64,000 bases of DNA from Alisma plantago-aquatica (Eukaryota; Streptophyta; Magnoliopsida; Alismatales; Alismataceae), in NCBI GenBank assembly GCA_963693085.1, contig OY856409.1, positions 1,167,983,749-1,168,047,748 of the forward strand, read 5' to 3'. Below the pieces are notes generated by a model. The model saw only the letters and a list, made by a program, of their open reading frames with translations, was not told the origin of the DNA and did no database searches. Below, piece by piece: positions 32,739-47,690 of the stretch (position 1 is its first letter; each line of letters begins with the position of its first letter). A program made the translations under genes and the position numbers.

Positions 32739-35700
32739 TGTAATGACCCCGCCTCCTGGTAACCCCCAATTAAGGGAGACTGAAAGGTCAGAGCCGTTAT
32801 CCAATAACCCGGATCAAAGGTTTGACAAATAATCAATAACAATTATTAAATTCTACCAACAATACTGAAATATGGTAAAAATAAAACTTTGCATACCTTT
32901 TAAAAATTGGGATATCTAAACTTCTATCCATGAAGATAATAATCTAACTAATCCTCCTGTGCACGTTAATTCTCATTTAATTCCACATATGCCACTTTAC
33001 TGTTTGTTCTTTTCATTTGTACCTAAAACGCCGACAAACAAAACGTCGGTCAGCAAGAAGCTGGTATGTAGGGAAAACAATAATCGTGCAACTATGATAA
33101 CAACATATTGCAATCAAATATGGTTTAACAAACAACTTTACGTTTTTAACATAACTGCTCAATCCTTACATACCCTAACCTCTGCGATGTCCATGCAGTG
33201 GACCTGGATTCTACCTTCCTCATGGTAGATCCCCATTGAACCCCGCATGATCCTACCTAACAGGTAGATCAATTTCTAGGGTTGAGTCGCATGGCACTAC
33301 CCATAGGTAGCCCAATCCCTAACTCATGGTGTGCTAAAGAGTCACATGGCACTACCCATAGGTAGCCCAATCCCTAACTCTTGTTGGGCTAAGAGTCGCA
33401 TGGCACTACCCATAGGTAGCCCAATCCCTAACTCTTAATAACTTGATGGTCCCACTTAACAAGTAGACCCTTTATCAGGTTACTCTTTTCATCATTAGCA
33501 AATCCACATAGGAGGACCGAGATCTGAGCCAGTCATGTATACTTACTTATGGTGATAATCATAGTCACTTTATAGTTGCATGAAATAAAAGTCATCCAAG
33601 TAGTTTATTTCAAACAACCGATAAAATCGCTGGGAATCATCGTGAAACTAAGACGATTATCCATAAGCGTAACCATATACCTGTCAGGCAGACTCAGATG
33701 CATGAATAGTCCAAACAAGCAAGTAAATCAGAATCAAGCAAGTACACAGTTCAATCCTAAAATATACATCCAATTCCTTTTTATCAAAAACTATCCAAAC
33801 CATCTTGCTACTTATGGTTTCTATTCCTTTTTAGGGTTTCTTCCTCTTTTTAGGGTTTACTTTGCAATTAGGGTTTTACTTCCCTTTACTCTTTTTAAAC
33901 CCTAATTTTCTCATCTATCCTTCACAAAGGTTATTAAGGTTACCTTTTACAAACACATAACCTTAATTCCAGATTAATGCACAATTAACCATCCATTAAG
34001 TCCATTAAGCCTCTTTTACATTAAAGCTATCATTTTTTATCCTTTTTAATCCATGACAAAGTCATTATGCTCGTTTATCATCAATTCATAGTTCATTATG
34101 CTCTAATTCACATATGAACGTTATTTATCATTAATTCTACCTTTTATCTACTAGGAACCCCTAATTTCCACATTAAGGGTATTTAACCACAATTAGGAAC
34201 TTTAATGCTCAAAATAGCTTAGAATCATCATATCTTAACTTTATTCATGATCTTGAATAATTAAAGCCATTAAGAGTCGCATTTACCAATATTAGGGTTT
34301 CAAGGCTCATCAAAACATATTCATGCATATGAACTCTCAATTAAACTAATTACGTGCAAAATTCATCTTTTTTGATCTTATTGTATCTCTTTATGATTAA
34401 CAGGTTAATATCAACTTTAATCATCAATTAAACCCTACTAAATATATTAATCAACTCAAAATAGGGTTTCTTAATCATTAAAGTATTAAAGTTGATAACT
34501 TCCATTACCTTTCGAATTGTAAGAAGAATTAGCCTCTAAATATATTTTTATTGGATTCCTCTCGTTTTCCTGAGCAAACTTCATATTTTATGCGTAACCA
34601 TACGAGCTACCGTTTAAGAGATATGAATTTAGCAAAAATCACTTACTCTAGGCCAATCGGAGGGCGCCACATCACTTCGTCCCATGCAACGTCGCTTGAC
34701 TTATTTGGAAACATAATGAAATGTCTGAATTGCCCTTGGTTAAATTCCTGGCTCTTCTACACCCGGAGGGGCATAACTGTCCAATCTTAGTGCGGTTGTC
34801 TTCAACCTCGCGAGCCCTAGTTGCGGCCCACTACAGCGGCTCGTGAGGTTTCTTCCTCTCCTCCCCTGCACCCCTAGCATGCCGGCGATGATCCCATGGC
34901 CTCCGCCACCCTCTGCCATACTTGCGGAGGTTTGTAGCTGCGGCTGAGGTGGTCAGAAATTGAGCCGATGTCTGCACCCACCACGGTAAAACCTGCAGGT
35001 CCGCTGGGTGATATGAGCGGAGATGGGAGCAAGGAAAAGGTGGCTGACCACCTTAGATCTCTGGGGTTGCATCGTGCCTCCATCGAAAACATGCCACAGC
35101 CATCAGTTGCCCCCGAAACAGTCCTATTCTCTCGGGATTAGGGTTTACATGAAAAGAAAAAGGAGAAGAGATAAGGATGTGTGGGATTCTCTTTAACTCG
35201 AGCCAAAAGCCCTACCCCTTATATAGAGAAGGGTATCCATGCCCCTGATCGTTCATTCAAGGGAAAACAAACCCCTTTTCCTAATAGGAAAACATATTCC
35301 TTCATAGAGAAGTAATTCTTCTCTCTGTTATTTATTTCCTTGATATTCCTTATTACTTGGATATTTAGGAATATGAAAATCCTCCTCATTATTATCTTTA
35401 TCCTTGGATTTTAAGCCATTGGCCACGAAATTATATTTCCTTTTTGTAGAAAATACTTCCTTCTAATAATACCATGAAATTCATTCATTATGCATCACAT
35501 TATCATCTTATTTTGCTTTATTGGTATTTTCTCTTTCTTTTCCTTTATTGGGGCTCCTTGGACCCCAAGAAACTCTAATATTTCGAAATTCCTTTATAAG
35601 GATACTTATTATCCTTCTAGGTGCATCTATATGCATTATTTCTCATTATCATGTTTATTTCTTATTAAAATATCTCTTTTTGAGGATTTCTCTTTATTTC

Positions 35701-36173
35701 CCTTTTATTTTCCTCATTGTTATTCCTTTTATCATTAGGAATCCTTGGGATACAAAATTCCACCAAGGATAACTCAATTATACCTCTTTCCACTCATTTT
35801 CCACATTTCACCATTGTTTTCAATTTCTTTCTTAACATAGAAATACTTAATTGATCTTTTCTTTTCTTATTGCATTATCTTTGCAACTTTGGACTCCTTG
35901 GGACCCAAAGAACCCATGTGACACGAAATCCACCTTTGGATTAAGTTCTTTTGTCTTCTAGAGGTTTCCACACCTTTCTTTTCTCAAAAACTCAATTATT
36001 CATTTACTAATTGAATTTCTTTGTTATTGGGCCCAATAGCCAATAAAGCCCACAACACAATCATAAAGGCTATTGTAAACGAAATCCATTTATTCAAAAC
36101 AAATTATATCATCATTTGTTCCAATATCTTTAATATGAGAAACCAAAGGAACCCAAAAATTGGGGTTGTAACA
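32739..36173 (-). repeat. 5' LTR (3.4 kb) of a Tekay/Del-like Gypsy element
   Basis: The + strand runs TGTAATGACCCC to TTGTAACA, so the LTR reads TGTTAC...CATTACA on the - strand, with its PBS on the left. It contains a ~55-bp tandem repeat (33284-33436) and a GC-rich island at about 34790-35110, near the likely transcription start. The rest is AT-rich. A piece near 35925-36020 matches 49598-49730 in inverted orientation, which identifies a second, truncated family member. ORFs inside it have no protein signature. No 3' LTR lies in the window to the left. Confidence 0.75.
33284..33436. repeat. ~55-bp tandem repeat, about 2.8 copies, in the long LTR
   Basis: Units start at 33284, 33340 and 33394. 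Each contains CATGGCACTACCCATAGGTA and CCAATCCCTAACTC. Differences are few. Confidence 0.9.
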
Positions 36174-37167
36174 ATTAGGGTTACACCTAAAATGTAATTA
36201 GGGGTCCTAACACTTGGTAGTCATGATATGATGGAATTATTGTTTGAAACCCTTATTAGTAGCCCAACTGCAAAATAACCCTAAACCCTAGATTAGGACC
36301 TAACATAGGTTTAATTTGAATACATGAACGTATGGTGAAACTTTATACTTATACATGCAGATTGAATGTTGATTTGCTTGAATATGATATGATTGTTTAG
36401 ATTGAGACCTCAAAGTACTTGAAGTATTTTGCATGGATACCACATAAGAAGGTACATGGTTATTTTATGAGTACTTAACATATCGATTGTTGATGGATTT
36501 TCATGTGATTTTTGAAGTATTTATTCAAAAAACAAAATTGCTTGCATGTTTATCAAATTCTAGTTCAATTATAATGTGAATATGTGTATCATATAAACAA
36601 ACTGTGTTAACTTAAACCATGTGTCAGACCTATTATGGGGTAGTTCGCCTAAGTCCAATGATGGATAGGGAAATGTGATTACACCCAAGGTGGTATGAAA
36701 GACATGGGTTAGTTCATCCAAATGAAGATTTTAGTTCATATATTGATGATTTTTGAACTATATATGTTGTTGTTATATATGCACACTTCTATATGCATCC
36801 AAGTACACAATGTAGCAACATACTAATTTGTATTGTTTTTTGGTGTTTTAGGTAATGGGCATATACAAAGAGTAAAGATATTGAAAACTAGATGAATGCA
36901 TCAAAGAGAAGTAAGGTAATTCACAAGAAGGATTAGTTGTTTAGATAGCTCAATACTTCTTCTCATGTATGTTTTAGTTTCCTTTGAAATTTTGTGTAAC
37001 TTATGAAAGGAGTGTTGCTCGATACTTGTATTAAATTCAAACTCAATTGATGAAAATTGTTGATTATCATTTATTATTGCTAAATCTTGATCATAGAAAT
37101 TTAGTTGTCAACTCTCAACTCTATGGTCCATCATAATCGGGGGATTCTCAAAAGAGGGGGTCGTTCA
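36174..37167 (+). repeat. Truncated LTR of the same long-LTR Gypsy family, + orientation
   Basis: The right end, GAGGGGGTCGTTCA at 37167, lies three bases before a decayed PBS, and the downstream leader matches 49873 onward. The left border is unclear because the - oriented LTR abuts at 36173. Internal text near 36840-37110 is LTR-like but old. Confidence 0.5.
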
Positions 37168-37170
37168 ATT

Positions 37171-37182
37171 TGGTATAAGATC
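37171..37182 (+). promoter_or_regulatory. Decayed primer-binding site
   Basis: TGGTATAAGATC differs at two positions from TGGTATCAGAGC. Its position matches the functional-looking sites at 32725 (- strand) and 49861. Confidence 0.6.
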
Positions 37183-38799
37183 CCAAATTTATCAAATAAC
37201 ATTTAATAGTGGATAATTTTAAACAATCCGTATAATTATAAGGCAAATTATTAGTACATGTTCTAAGGGTAAGGCTGTCTAGAAAGGATCACAAGTTTGG
37301 TTGTTGACAAAATTTTCATCTGAACCATTAAGTCGGTGTACGAGGATTCCCTAAGCCACTGTGATACGTGCCAATAAAGAACCTAGGGTTTTCCTGAAAT
37401 AATTTTCCCTAAGTTTTATCATCTCTAATTTCCTCCACTTCTCATCTCCTTATTTTATAAACACTATAAAATCACTTTTTTCCTAATCTTGATTTAAGGT
37501 TTCAAGAAGAAGTAGGATTGAAGCATCCTCTGCCAACTAATGCACACTTAATCTTAAAATAATGACATGGTTATCGAAAATTCTTTTTTTTAATATATGG
37601 GGTTTACTCTGGGAGGGTAGACCCTATAAAGACCGAAGTAGGGGTGGGAAAACTCAGTCGTCCATAAAGGACTTGAGTGAGATAACCTAGTGGGGTATGA
37701 AATCCTTAGGGGGGTCAAGGAAATCATAAATTCCTATTATATAGGGTGTACCCTAACGCTAGACCCTAGTCCTAGGCAACTGGAGTAGAGCGGGTGAAAT
37801 GATAAGCCTACTCAATCAAACCCTAAGTAGGGGTAAAGGAAAGAGAAAACCCAAATAGGTTTGGGTACTTGAGTTTGGTACCATGAATCAGATACCATAG
37901 TTTCCAATGCTTGCAAGTGCTTAGAGTACCAACAGACATGTATGCAAGTAGGATAGACATAAATGTTTTTAATATGTACATGAAACACAGGAAACCAATA
38001 GTTACATAAGAATGAATGTAAGGCTATCAACACACTTTGAGGCGTGGTGTCCCAACTTACCCTAGGTCAAGCCAAGAATTGAAAAGACCTATGGGGAGGC
38101 ATAACCCTAAGCCCATTGGGTTAGGCTGTGTCTAGAAAGTCTAACCTCCTCCTGGAAGTAAATAAGGTAGCTTAGGTTAGGTCCTCCTCTAAAAGGGTGA
38201 GTTGACCAACCTCATTCTGATATTTGAGGCAACCTTGTATGTCCTAAAAGGACATAACCCGAAACGAGGGAGATATGATGGTATGATATTGACAGAAGGC
38301 ATGGGATCCCTTGCCACTACCTAACTAAAATTATTTGTCCTTAATAAATGTTACATGTAATTACAACATAGTTGAATGTGAAAACCTTGGTAAGAAAATC
38401 TCAGGGTAAATATGTAATGCAAGTAAAGTACATTGAAGGGATGTAACAATCATGAGTCTAAGGTATATAAGCCCTACAACCACAAAGTTTGGAAAAGAAT
38501 GGAGTGTCCTTGGCTTGATGCCCTAGAGGAATAAATATATAAGAATGAAAACTTTGGTTAAAGAGATTTCAAGTAAAATGTGTAATGAAAGATAACACCT
38601 TGAAAGAAATTTATAGACTCTGTTTAGAACGATGAGTCATGTGATAAGGAAATATAGTGATGATAGATGCCCTTGTCCAGAAACAAGGTGTAAATAATGA
38701 AGAAACAAAATACTGTGATTACATCTCAAAGAACCCTAGGAAGGGTAGAGCCCTTAGTCAACCTTAGGGTCAAGTAGGGATGCTTAAAGCTAGATGATA

Positions 38800-39008
38800 C
38801 CCAAGGGGTCAGGAGATGATCGTGTCCAAAGTACATAAGGCCCATGGGGTCAGGAAAGAGTCATCCATGTGTACACAAATCCCATGGGATCAGGAGAATT
38901 GCCACTTCCACAAATACATAAGGCCTGAGGGGTCAGTGGGAAAGGCATTCCATAAGCATATCAGACCCTGGGGTCAAAAGGATATCACTCCAAAGGTACC
39001 TACACCCC
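38800..39008. repeat. ~41-bp degenerate tandem repeat, about five copies
   Basis: Units begin CCCAAGGGGTCAGGAG, CCCATGGGGTCAGGAA, CCCATGGGATCAGGAG, CCTGAGGGGTCAG and CCCTGGGGTCAAAAG at intervals of 40-43 bases. Confidence 0.8.
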
Positions 39009-40884
39009 TAGAGACGTTAAGGGAATGGTTGACGATAATGATACAAGAGATGTAGATACAAATAATAAAGCAAGTATGTAATAATAGTTGAAATAAAATC
39101 TAAAAGGAAGTTGCACATAAACTCAAGAAGTATGAGAAAAGCAACATTCCTTCAGTTATGAAATTTTAGAAAATTCATGGAATTAAAATGCATTCGCGAT
39201 TTGGAATCATTTTTAAGGACGATTCAACCAAAATTTTGAATTAAAAGACAATATGTGATACACCATCTTTGCACTAAGAATAGGATGAAATTTGTACATG
39301 GACTACATCCAAACATTTATTTCATTTTATTATTAATGTGAGATATTGGGTAATCAGGCGTGATAATTAGTTGGCATATGACCATGAATACCCTAAATTA
39401 ATAGTAATGATATAGTGAATAGAGGTGTCACCGCACCATATCATGAATACATTTGAATAATGATTAGTGTGTTTGAAACCTAGGTGAAAAATGAAATCAC
39501 CAAGTGATATTAGAATGTAATATAGGAGGACATGGAGACACCCTTTAAAATAAATTTGGGTAATATGAGAACTTTTTCGTATCAATGAAAGTTAGCAACG
39601 ATACCAAGCTAAAACCAATCCTAAAAAGGTTGCTATACCTAATGTTTGAGTCCAATAGGTTATCATTTACCTTAACATGATTAGGTTTAAATTTTGGGGT
39701 CCTTTTTGATGAGTGTAAATGTAAGATCCTCAAAATTTGTAAATTTAGATAATATGATTATGAATTCAATAATAATGTATTGGATTCACCCTAAGACAAC
39801 TAGAATGATATTAGAATGATGACATCAATAGTATGATTTTGAATGAATTGGCATGATAAATTTAAGCTCTAGGTTTAGAGTAAGTCTATGATTTAGGAAA
39901 AGAATAAAATGTTGAGAACGTATATGAATATGAGGCTTCAATTGATGAGAAATGCCTTGCATCACAAAAAAAGGCTTATAGACCCCTCTAATGGCCCATG
40001 GTATTAGCCATGAACCTTGGAATCCAATACACGCCCAATTGGCCAATTAGGTTCACATATGGGTCCTTGGGATACAAAATTAGGAAATGAGTATTTAGCG
40101 CTCATGATAATTACTCATGATAATTTTAGTAGATAGATAAGACAAATATAGGATTATGAAAGAAAATCCAAAAGATTCTAAGATATTTTTTGACCTTGGT
40201 AATTAATTACGTAATTATGAAGTAATTATTTCAAAGTCAAGTTAGGAGTGATTGTTTGATTAGTTTGTACTATACATTGCACAAGAGAAGACAATGGAAA
40301 TATGGATATCATATCTGAAATGGGGATTAAAAAGAGTTATACAAGTACCTAGATAATTATTTATATTTTTTGGGATTTTATCTGAAAGATATAATTTAAA
40401 GAAAATGGTTATCGTAGAAGAGGGCCCAAACTTGATAAGCGGATACGAGTGAGACTGTGGGAAAGGAGGTTTCTTTATCTATCTACATACCCTAGACTCC
40501 CTCACCCTCTCTAACCCTCCCCGTTAATAGATAATAAAGCCAAAATTTTTGGGAGATAATTCTGAACCCAATCAACCCTTACTTTGGCATTATCATTACA
40601 AAATGCCCATTTCTCTAAGATATTGGGGATCTAGGGCTGATCGGTACCAGCTCTTAGCACATCCTTTTTCCAATATAAGACTACACAAAAGACCCCTGTG
40701 GCGAGTATGATATGAAACGACCCTCTATTGCCCATGAACTCCTCTGAACCACACCACTGATGTCTACTTCTAACATTGGCAACCAACGCCCCTATCCGTG
40801 ATGCTTGACCATGTTCGGTAAATTAACTTAGCTCATAGCTCCCTAGTGACTTCATGTAGACAAAAAAGTTCTTCAGAGGTCGAC

Positions 40885-40949
40885 CCTTTCATAAAGGAGC
40901 CTCTGTGATGAAGCGTCCTTTCATAAAGGAGCCTCTGTGAAGAAGCGTC
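40885..40949. repeat. 32-bp tandem duplication
   Basis: The two units share CCTTTCATAAAGGAGCCTCT and differ at one base near the end. A short palindrome, CTTTCATAAAGG, lies inside each. Confidence 0.9.
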
Positions 40950-41641
40950 ATACTCCAGTGTCTATTAGAAGGAGTTTCTAGTCAAGGTCTAGCTCAAACC
41001 ATCACAAAACCCTACACTAGGCAAAGAGGCGCCAATGGACTCCTAGAAATCTTCTGATACCTTCTTCTCTCCATGAAGTGAGGTAAACCCATCTTTGTTA
41101 TCTCTCTTTCATTTTCTTATAATTCATGGCTCTAGCTACCACCATGGACCAGCTCACAACCAAGGTTAGAGACCTCACCAACCTCGACCGAAGACAACCA
41201 ACGTGTTGAGCTCACCATGTCTGGATGATCAAAGGCTCAAGCCATGTAAATGAGGAAGAAGAATCTTCTTTGGGGATTTACCTATGTGCCATAAATCTGT
41301 GTGACAATTATGTCACAACATATGTGCAATAAAGTCTTTTTGCTCATAGTAAAGGTTGATCGCGCTGGAAGAGCCCGTCTGATGTACTCTTTTCCCATTG
41401 GTTGGGGCTCGACCCCACGACCTTGCCCATTGGTTAGAATAAATGTAGTAGATAAATGGTAGATTTGATGATAGTGAAGTTATAGATCAAATTTCTTAGA
41501 AAAATGTGTATATCACGAGTAAAATGGTTTCATGACTTGATTATGATCATAGTTCCAAAGGAGTAGGTAATACAAGAATATAAAAAGGTTTATTAGATTA
41601 ATCCCTAGGTTTAGAATTAAGATTGATAATGTTATTCCTAG

Positions 41642-41646
41642 TCCAA
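41642..41646. repeat. Left TSD (TCCAA) of the LARD-like element
   Basis: TCCAA precedes the TGTTACACCC terminus and recurs at 57194-57198. Confidence 0.9.
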
Positions 41647-44600
41647 TGTTACACCCACATCCCACGATTTACCACTAATCATGAGATTAGGGCATAAGTT
41701 TGAGGATAATACTTAATACAATGTTCACTCCCAATTTTTTTTCTTTTTCCTTTATCTCAAACTCTTTTTTTTTCTCTTTTTGCATTCAATCACATAAACA
41801 AACTTTACAAGGGAATTAAACCTTGATTACTCAAATATGATCTCAACATTAATGATACACATCCAAACATTCATTTTGTTCCTCACACTTCCATGTACAT
41901 ACAACATGATAACTAGATATATACTCTATCATTAAGGAAAAAAAGATACAAATCATAATTTAGAATTCTCTCTCAACTCTATACAAGGACCTAGAGTGAC
42001 AGGGACCGACTGAACTTAACTAATATCATACTTAACTCTTGTGGCAGATCTACGCTGATGTAATGACATTTTCAGTCCACGAGGTATCCCTAAAAATTAT
42101 GAGAAGAGGTATGAGCCTACTCGATTAGTGAATGAGTACTTCAAAGAAATAGTCTAAAGAACTTATATAATAATAGATATACCTTTGGGAAACTGATATC
42201 AATTATAACAATAGTAAGCTTTAAAGAGACTGATCATTTACATACATAAATATGGTAGAATACTCTAGACATCTACAAGAGTGAATCAATATATGAACAT
42301 GCTTGATTAACCACAAAGAAAACTAATAATCCAGAAACATACAAAGAATAATTGAATAACTGCACACACTTGGTTAACCTCTGATTCATCTTATAGTGCA
42401 TCAATAGTAAAATACAAATATCTAAACATTTTTCTCATTATTCTCTTTGTAATCTTTCATTAACCTTGACTTGACCTGACTACTGAACTGACTACTACTA
42501 TGTTGGCCAACTAAACATAACCGACAAATCTAACTATTGTACTCTTTATCTGAATTCAATTGAACACAATTAACTTTTCTTTTACTTTGCCCCTGAACTC
42601 CCTTGGATTGTACCATCCAAGCAAAAGCCACTACTGCGTGACTTAACGTACAAGTCTTAAGGTAAACGGGGGACCTTAAGACTACTACTAACTACCTCGG
42701 TCTACAGCGAGGTTGCCACATCTTGCCTAACAGCGGCTAAACAGTGTTCATAAACTATGGCCCCTTGTCCTGGGTACTCAGGAGGGGTGCCTCTAGGCTA
42801 AAAATCCTCAACTCTATGTAATGCGGTTCCACTAGGGCTGACACACAAAATGGAGTAACTTCCAGAAGAAGTAGGTCCACAAGGGTTGTATACTTCAACT
42901 GGTGGGTACCACTGGATCTCTAGTTATTATTGGATACCCCTACTACTAAAATAGTACCACCAGGATCTCTGTTTATGGCTGGGTACTCTGCTATTATTCA
43001 TGTTACATGGAACTACTTGTTCCCCACGACTAGGTCGCGCTCTAGGTGATACTTTTCTGGGCTAAGTCACCAGTCAATCACCTGTTTCACTCTTCCTGGT
43101 ACAAACCTCCTAAGAAGCATTCTATGGTATTTAGGGCAACTATTACTGTTATAGTTCTGATTAAATCTTTCTCTTAGACTGATCTCTTTCAACTCTGTAT
43201 TTGCTGACTTCTTTGAGAACTGAACTGATTTCACTGATATTACTTAGTTGAATGCATAATATATTGATTACCCTTCTCTCAGGGCTTCTTATTGCTGAAA
43301 TGATTAACATACTAATCACCCTTCACTAAGGGTTTCTCATTTCTCATGGACATAGAAGAATTCTCATATGTTCAAATAGATATCGTGTCTAATGATATAA
43401 ACATTTACATTCAACATTTCTCATATTCATGCATGGCATAAACGACATCCCTATCTAGGGAAATGCCTTTTCTATTTTCTTAAATTACCATAACAACTTA
43501 TGCATTTCATGTCAATTAACTCAGCTATATATTTTTGCATCACAAATCAAAATGTGTATGCATATAAAATGATATTCAACTAGAAACTCAAATCATCACA
43601 TAAATCATTTCAATCAGTCATGCATATGAAACCCTAGTATGAATTTAACTAGGGTTTCCAAGATTTTCATTAAAATATCATGCATCAAGAATAACCTTAA
43701 GTAAATGAATTTATAACAATAAAAGAATCACATAAGTTGAATTCATGAATCTATTCGCAAACTTCCAACTTTTCATTCATTTAGGGTTTCATCCTCTATA
43801 CTGATATACCAAGCAAACATTGATATCATCAAATGAAATACAAAATCTTATATGACATATATGTACTACTCATTTAGATAAAACAATCAGTTGTAACCAA
43901 AGATATTCAACTAGACAAACCTCTTTATTCAAATATACAACAATTTTAGTCATAGCTAAAACCCCTAGATTTTGCTATTTTCATATAAACTCTACAATTA
44001 CTTTAGGAACTCTCATTTAGATAATTTGTATGCATTTCTAGTATGTTTTTATCAATTGGAATCCATCATAATAGAGAAATAATCTTATTTCATATCATCT
44101 TGCAAAAGCTAGGTCAAAAGGGCAGTTTAGGGTTTGTAGTCGCATACAAAATAAGTAAAGATTATTGATCATTTAACTCATTTTCGTACAATCTACTATT
44201 TAAAGGAAGTACCCACTCACCTTAAGGTGTGAAATCACCTTAAAAACGTAGCTCATTTATGAAAATCTCAAATTCATATCAAAACCCTAGCAAATCACCA
44301 GATTCTTCTTCCTTTCAACCCGGAAACCCTAGAAATGGGGGGATTATGAAGAAAGAGTTAGAAAGGGGAAGATTTGATACCATTTCAAATCAAATCAGAG
44401 GAGGGATGGAATCTTGACATGTGAGAGAAGATTCACCGTGAAAGGCTATGCAAAGAAGCTAAACTTACTTGATTTCATCATATCTCGGATAGATAAACCC
44501 TAGATCAACAATTCCACCACTTTCTTCTCTCAAACCCTAACTCTCCCTCTCTCTCTAAGATTTTGTTTCTCTGGAATGGATCACGAAATATCATAGCTAC

Positions 44601-45282
44601 TTGGGTTCTAGCTTTCTCGCATAGAACAATTTAGGAGCTTGGGTAATTTACACATTAACCCCTCACCATACTTTTTTCTTATTTTAACAGATTTTCCTGT
44701 TATAAACAATTTATTGTATTTCATTTATTTCAGAAGTCAAATATCATCCAAAAATTATGAAAATTTATCATGATGTCTTAAATGTAATTGCATAGATGTA
44801 GTATAAATTTCAGATCATTCTGTGTTACCAATAAATAATTACAAATCAAACACTACACTATTGAACATCACTCTGTCAACATTTGGGTTGAAGTATAGTT
44901 TGACCGAGAACCACATTTAAAGAACACCAAAATATTCTGAAATTTTTCTAAAATATGTATGATTAAGTTGTCCAAACCATATCCAAAATTCAATTGAATA
45001 CAAGATTCTTAGAAAATATGAAAAATCATTTACCACACTACTATCCTGATCAAATTCTATATTCATGTACTATCAAACCCCTAATTTTTGCCGATTAGGG
45101 TTTACATTTCTCAAACCTTGATTCTTCAAAATAAAATAATAATTAGAGTTTATTCTTATATTTGAAACATCACAATTGAGATACTATCATTAATCAAGTC
45201 TAAACAATTTTCAATCTAATCAAGAATGTAATCATTCATGTAAACCCCAGTTTACCAATTAAGCAAAAATGTGGTCATTACA
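41647..45282 (-). repeat. LTR A (3' LTR) of the LARD-like element
   Basis: This 3636-bp LTR is collinear with 53566-57193. On the - strand a CT-rich leader with AGGGTTT (44470-44560) suggests the transcript start. The palindrome near 44884-44907 is decayed relative to LTR B. Confidence 0.9.
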
Positions 45283-45296
45283 ATTCTCACCCCTTA
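45283..45296 (-). promoter_or_regulatory. Polypurine tract of the LARD-like element
   Basis: The - strand reads AAGGGGTGAGAATT just before the LTR A terminus. Confidence 0.75.
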
Positions 45297-47690
45297 AAAA
45301 AGTTTCATCCCCAAAACATAAATACGCAAACAAAGTATATTCAAAGTTTCTTTTAAACTTCTGAAATCTTATGTGTCACTATACTCTTGTATTTCATATT
45401 TGAATGTTATTTTCAATATTGAGTCATTTGTTTCTCTTCTAATCATGACATATTTTAAGATAAACTTCTCAATGATAGCCGAAGATTTTTTTTGTCACAA
45501 TCAGTAATAGGAAAGAGATAGATAAACAACTTTTTTTTGTCATACCATGTTGAGATGTTACCTCGGTACTGGTAATCTGATCCCACTATCTTAATACATA
45601 CACATCAATATGTACTTGTTTTGTACATCACATCAGAGTTATTAAAGACAATTCATCTTTCTATTTTGAATTTCACTATTTTACCACTCTAATAGAAAAT
45701 AAATCATGAAATGTAAAACTAGAAGTAACAACAATTGTATAAAATTTAGTCAGACTACTGACATGAATGATTGAAACCATAAAATATGTTACAATTTAGT
45801 ATATTGCTTGCACATGTACAACTGAAGTCATATGTAAAATAAATTTTCATCCCTTGATATGCCTTCAACAAACTATACTTCTTTAAAACAAACTCACACA
45901 TTATTGAAAGCCATTTATTTTCTATGATTTCTCTTCTTATGTACTACAACTTTTTCTTACTTATCCTTCTCATTTTGATCATCTAGAATAAACATCCCTA
46001 ATAATGAAACATTCAAGGTAAGAATAGATTATTCATCATTCTTGCTACCACTAAAAAAAATATTTTAGATTACACTTTTCTCATGTTGCACTTCTCCTTT
46101 TGTTCAAATCACACTTCTTATATTTCAAATATATTTCTTATCCTTTGTTCATACTCATTTCCGTATTATTTATCTATCCTTCACATTTACAACCATTAAA
46201 CCAATGGATACTACTACTGCTATTTTCTTCTCATATTGATGATCTCTAGATTTTATTTTATAGAGATGTTCATGCTCAAGGTCAAATCACTATTGACATC
46301 CCTTTAGCTGTTACAACCCTAAACTGTCTAGGGTTTGATCCTTATAAAAAACATTATGTTATTGTGACACGATTTTAGTCCCCTATTTTGATATGCAAAC
46401 CTTAGCTCTCTTGAGGTTTACTAAAGTCTTCCTTGTCTTTACCACTTGAATTTTCTTTATCTTACTTGATTATTATGGTAGATTACTTTCTTGATATATC
46501 CTGATAGGGTTTCATCATCATATTATGTGTCATTAGTATATTTAGTATATGTGTCTCTCACGATGGTTGTGTATCATTTGTGATTTATTTCCTTATCACT
46601 TCATCCCATGTTACACTCACTAAGGAGGATATAGAAGAGAAGATGATTTTGAGACATGGAATTATAATCTTTGAGTATTCACTTAACACAATTCTCATAT
46701 TATTCATTATCAAGGAGACTAGACTATTTCACAATACCTCACATCTCACAATCTCTCTCTTTTATCATCTATATTACTCCCTCATGTTTCATCCCCTTAT
46801 TTATTTTCTATCATCGGATACCTGTTTACTACTCATCCCTATGCCATTATTTACTTTTACTTATCTCTTATGATCATGTTTCTCACTCTTGTGTATAATT
46901 CCATATTCCATGCCATATAAACTTTCGTATCATCATTTTACTTTTAACTAGTTGAAATTCAAATTCAATATTCTCCCTACTAGTTTCATCTTATGCATAA
47001 TACATTACATGTCCTTCATTTCGAATCAAACGGCTCATGTAGGGGTTAACTATAGTTTCCTTTCAATCAAGCCTTTATATTCTAAATACAATTTACCTTT
47101 ATATGAGTTGTTCATTCATTTAGTTGTACCTTTAAGAACTAGTTCCATTTCATCACTAGGAACCTATTGAACACACTTGATGTCAACTAGGTTGCTACTA
47201 AATAGAGACATTGAATCAAAAGCTAGTAAGGATGAATACTTTAAACTTTATGATAAAAGTACACATTCCATGCTCCTCATTGTATCATGTAACCCTTCTT
47301 TATAAATCAAACTCGTCATTTCCATCACTCATCTTAGATTTAGGGTTTTACACCAAATAAGAATGATTAAGCACTTTGAAACCCTAATTTAGGGTGAAAG
47401 AGAAAAAGATCACTTTTAATTTGATATATGTGATAATATGTTGTTAGAAGATGATCCTAATCCTATTGAACGAAATAGGTTAGAATCATTAGGGTTTAAG
47501 AGCAATTTTGCCTACTACGGGCCTGAAACCGCGCTCTAGAGTCTACAACTGAAGTTGCACTCTAACCTCCTCATTTTCGTCTAGGAGAAACCACACATAT
47601 TCAATAATATGCGCTTCCAAGTTAACCTGCAGGAGAACCTGTTTCACCATCACCAACTACTGACGATGATGGATCTATGTAGACTTTCAC
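45297..47690 (-). other. Non-coding internal region, 3' part of the LARD-like element
   Basis: The sequence is AT-rich with stops in all frames. In a complete Tekay element this position would hold the integrase end and chromodomain. I see neither. ORFs at 46580-46898 are low-complexity shadows. Confidence 0.5.

Larger units (their letters stand above)
37183..41641 (+). other. Leader and non-coding internal region of an old Gypsy element
   Basis: The first ~220 bp match the family leader. The rest is stop-rich and non-coding apart from two tandem repeats listed separately. Near 41128 an ATG opens a short stretch reading MALATTMDQLTTKVRDL, which recalls the start of a Gypsy gag but is lost within about 30 codons. 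GGCTCGACCCCACG near 41406 looks like a Pol III B box, but no tRNA can be folded around it. Confidence 0.4.

Noticed and set aside
33820..34460. TTTAGGG-like strings suggesting interstitial telomere repeat
   Set aside because: Scattered AGGGTTT motifs are common in plant promoters and LTR leaders. No tandem heptamer array is present.
41380..41430. tRNA or SINE suggested by GGCTCGACCCCACG (B-box-like)
   Set aside because: No A box at the right distance and no cloverleaf could be drawn.
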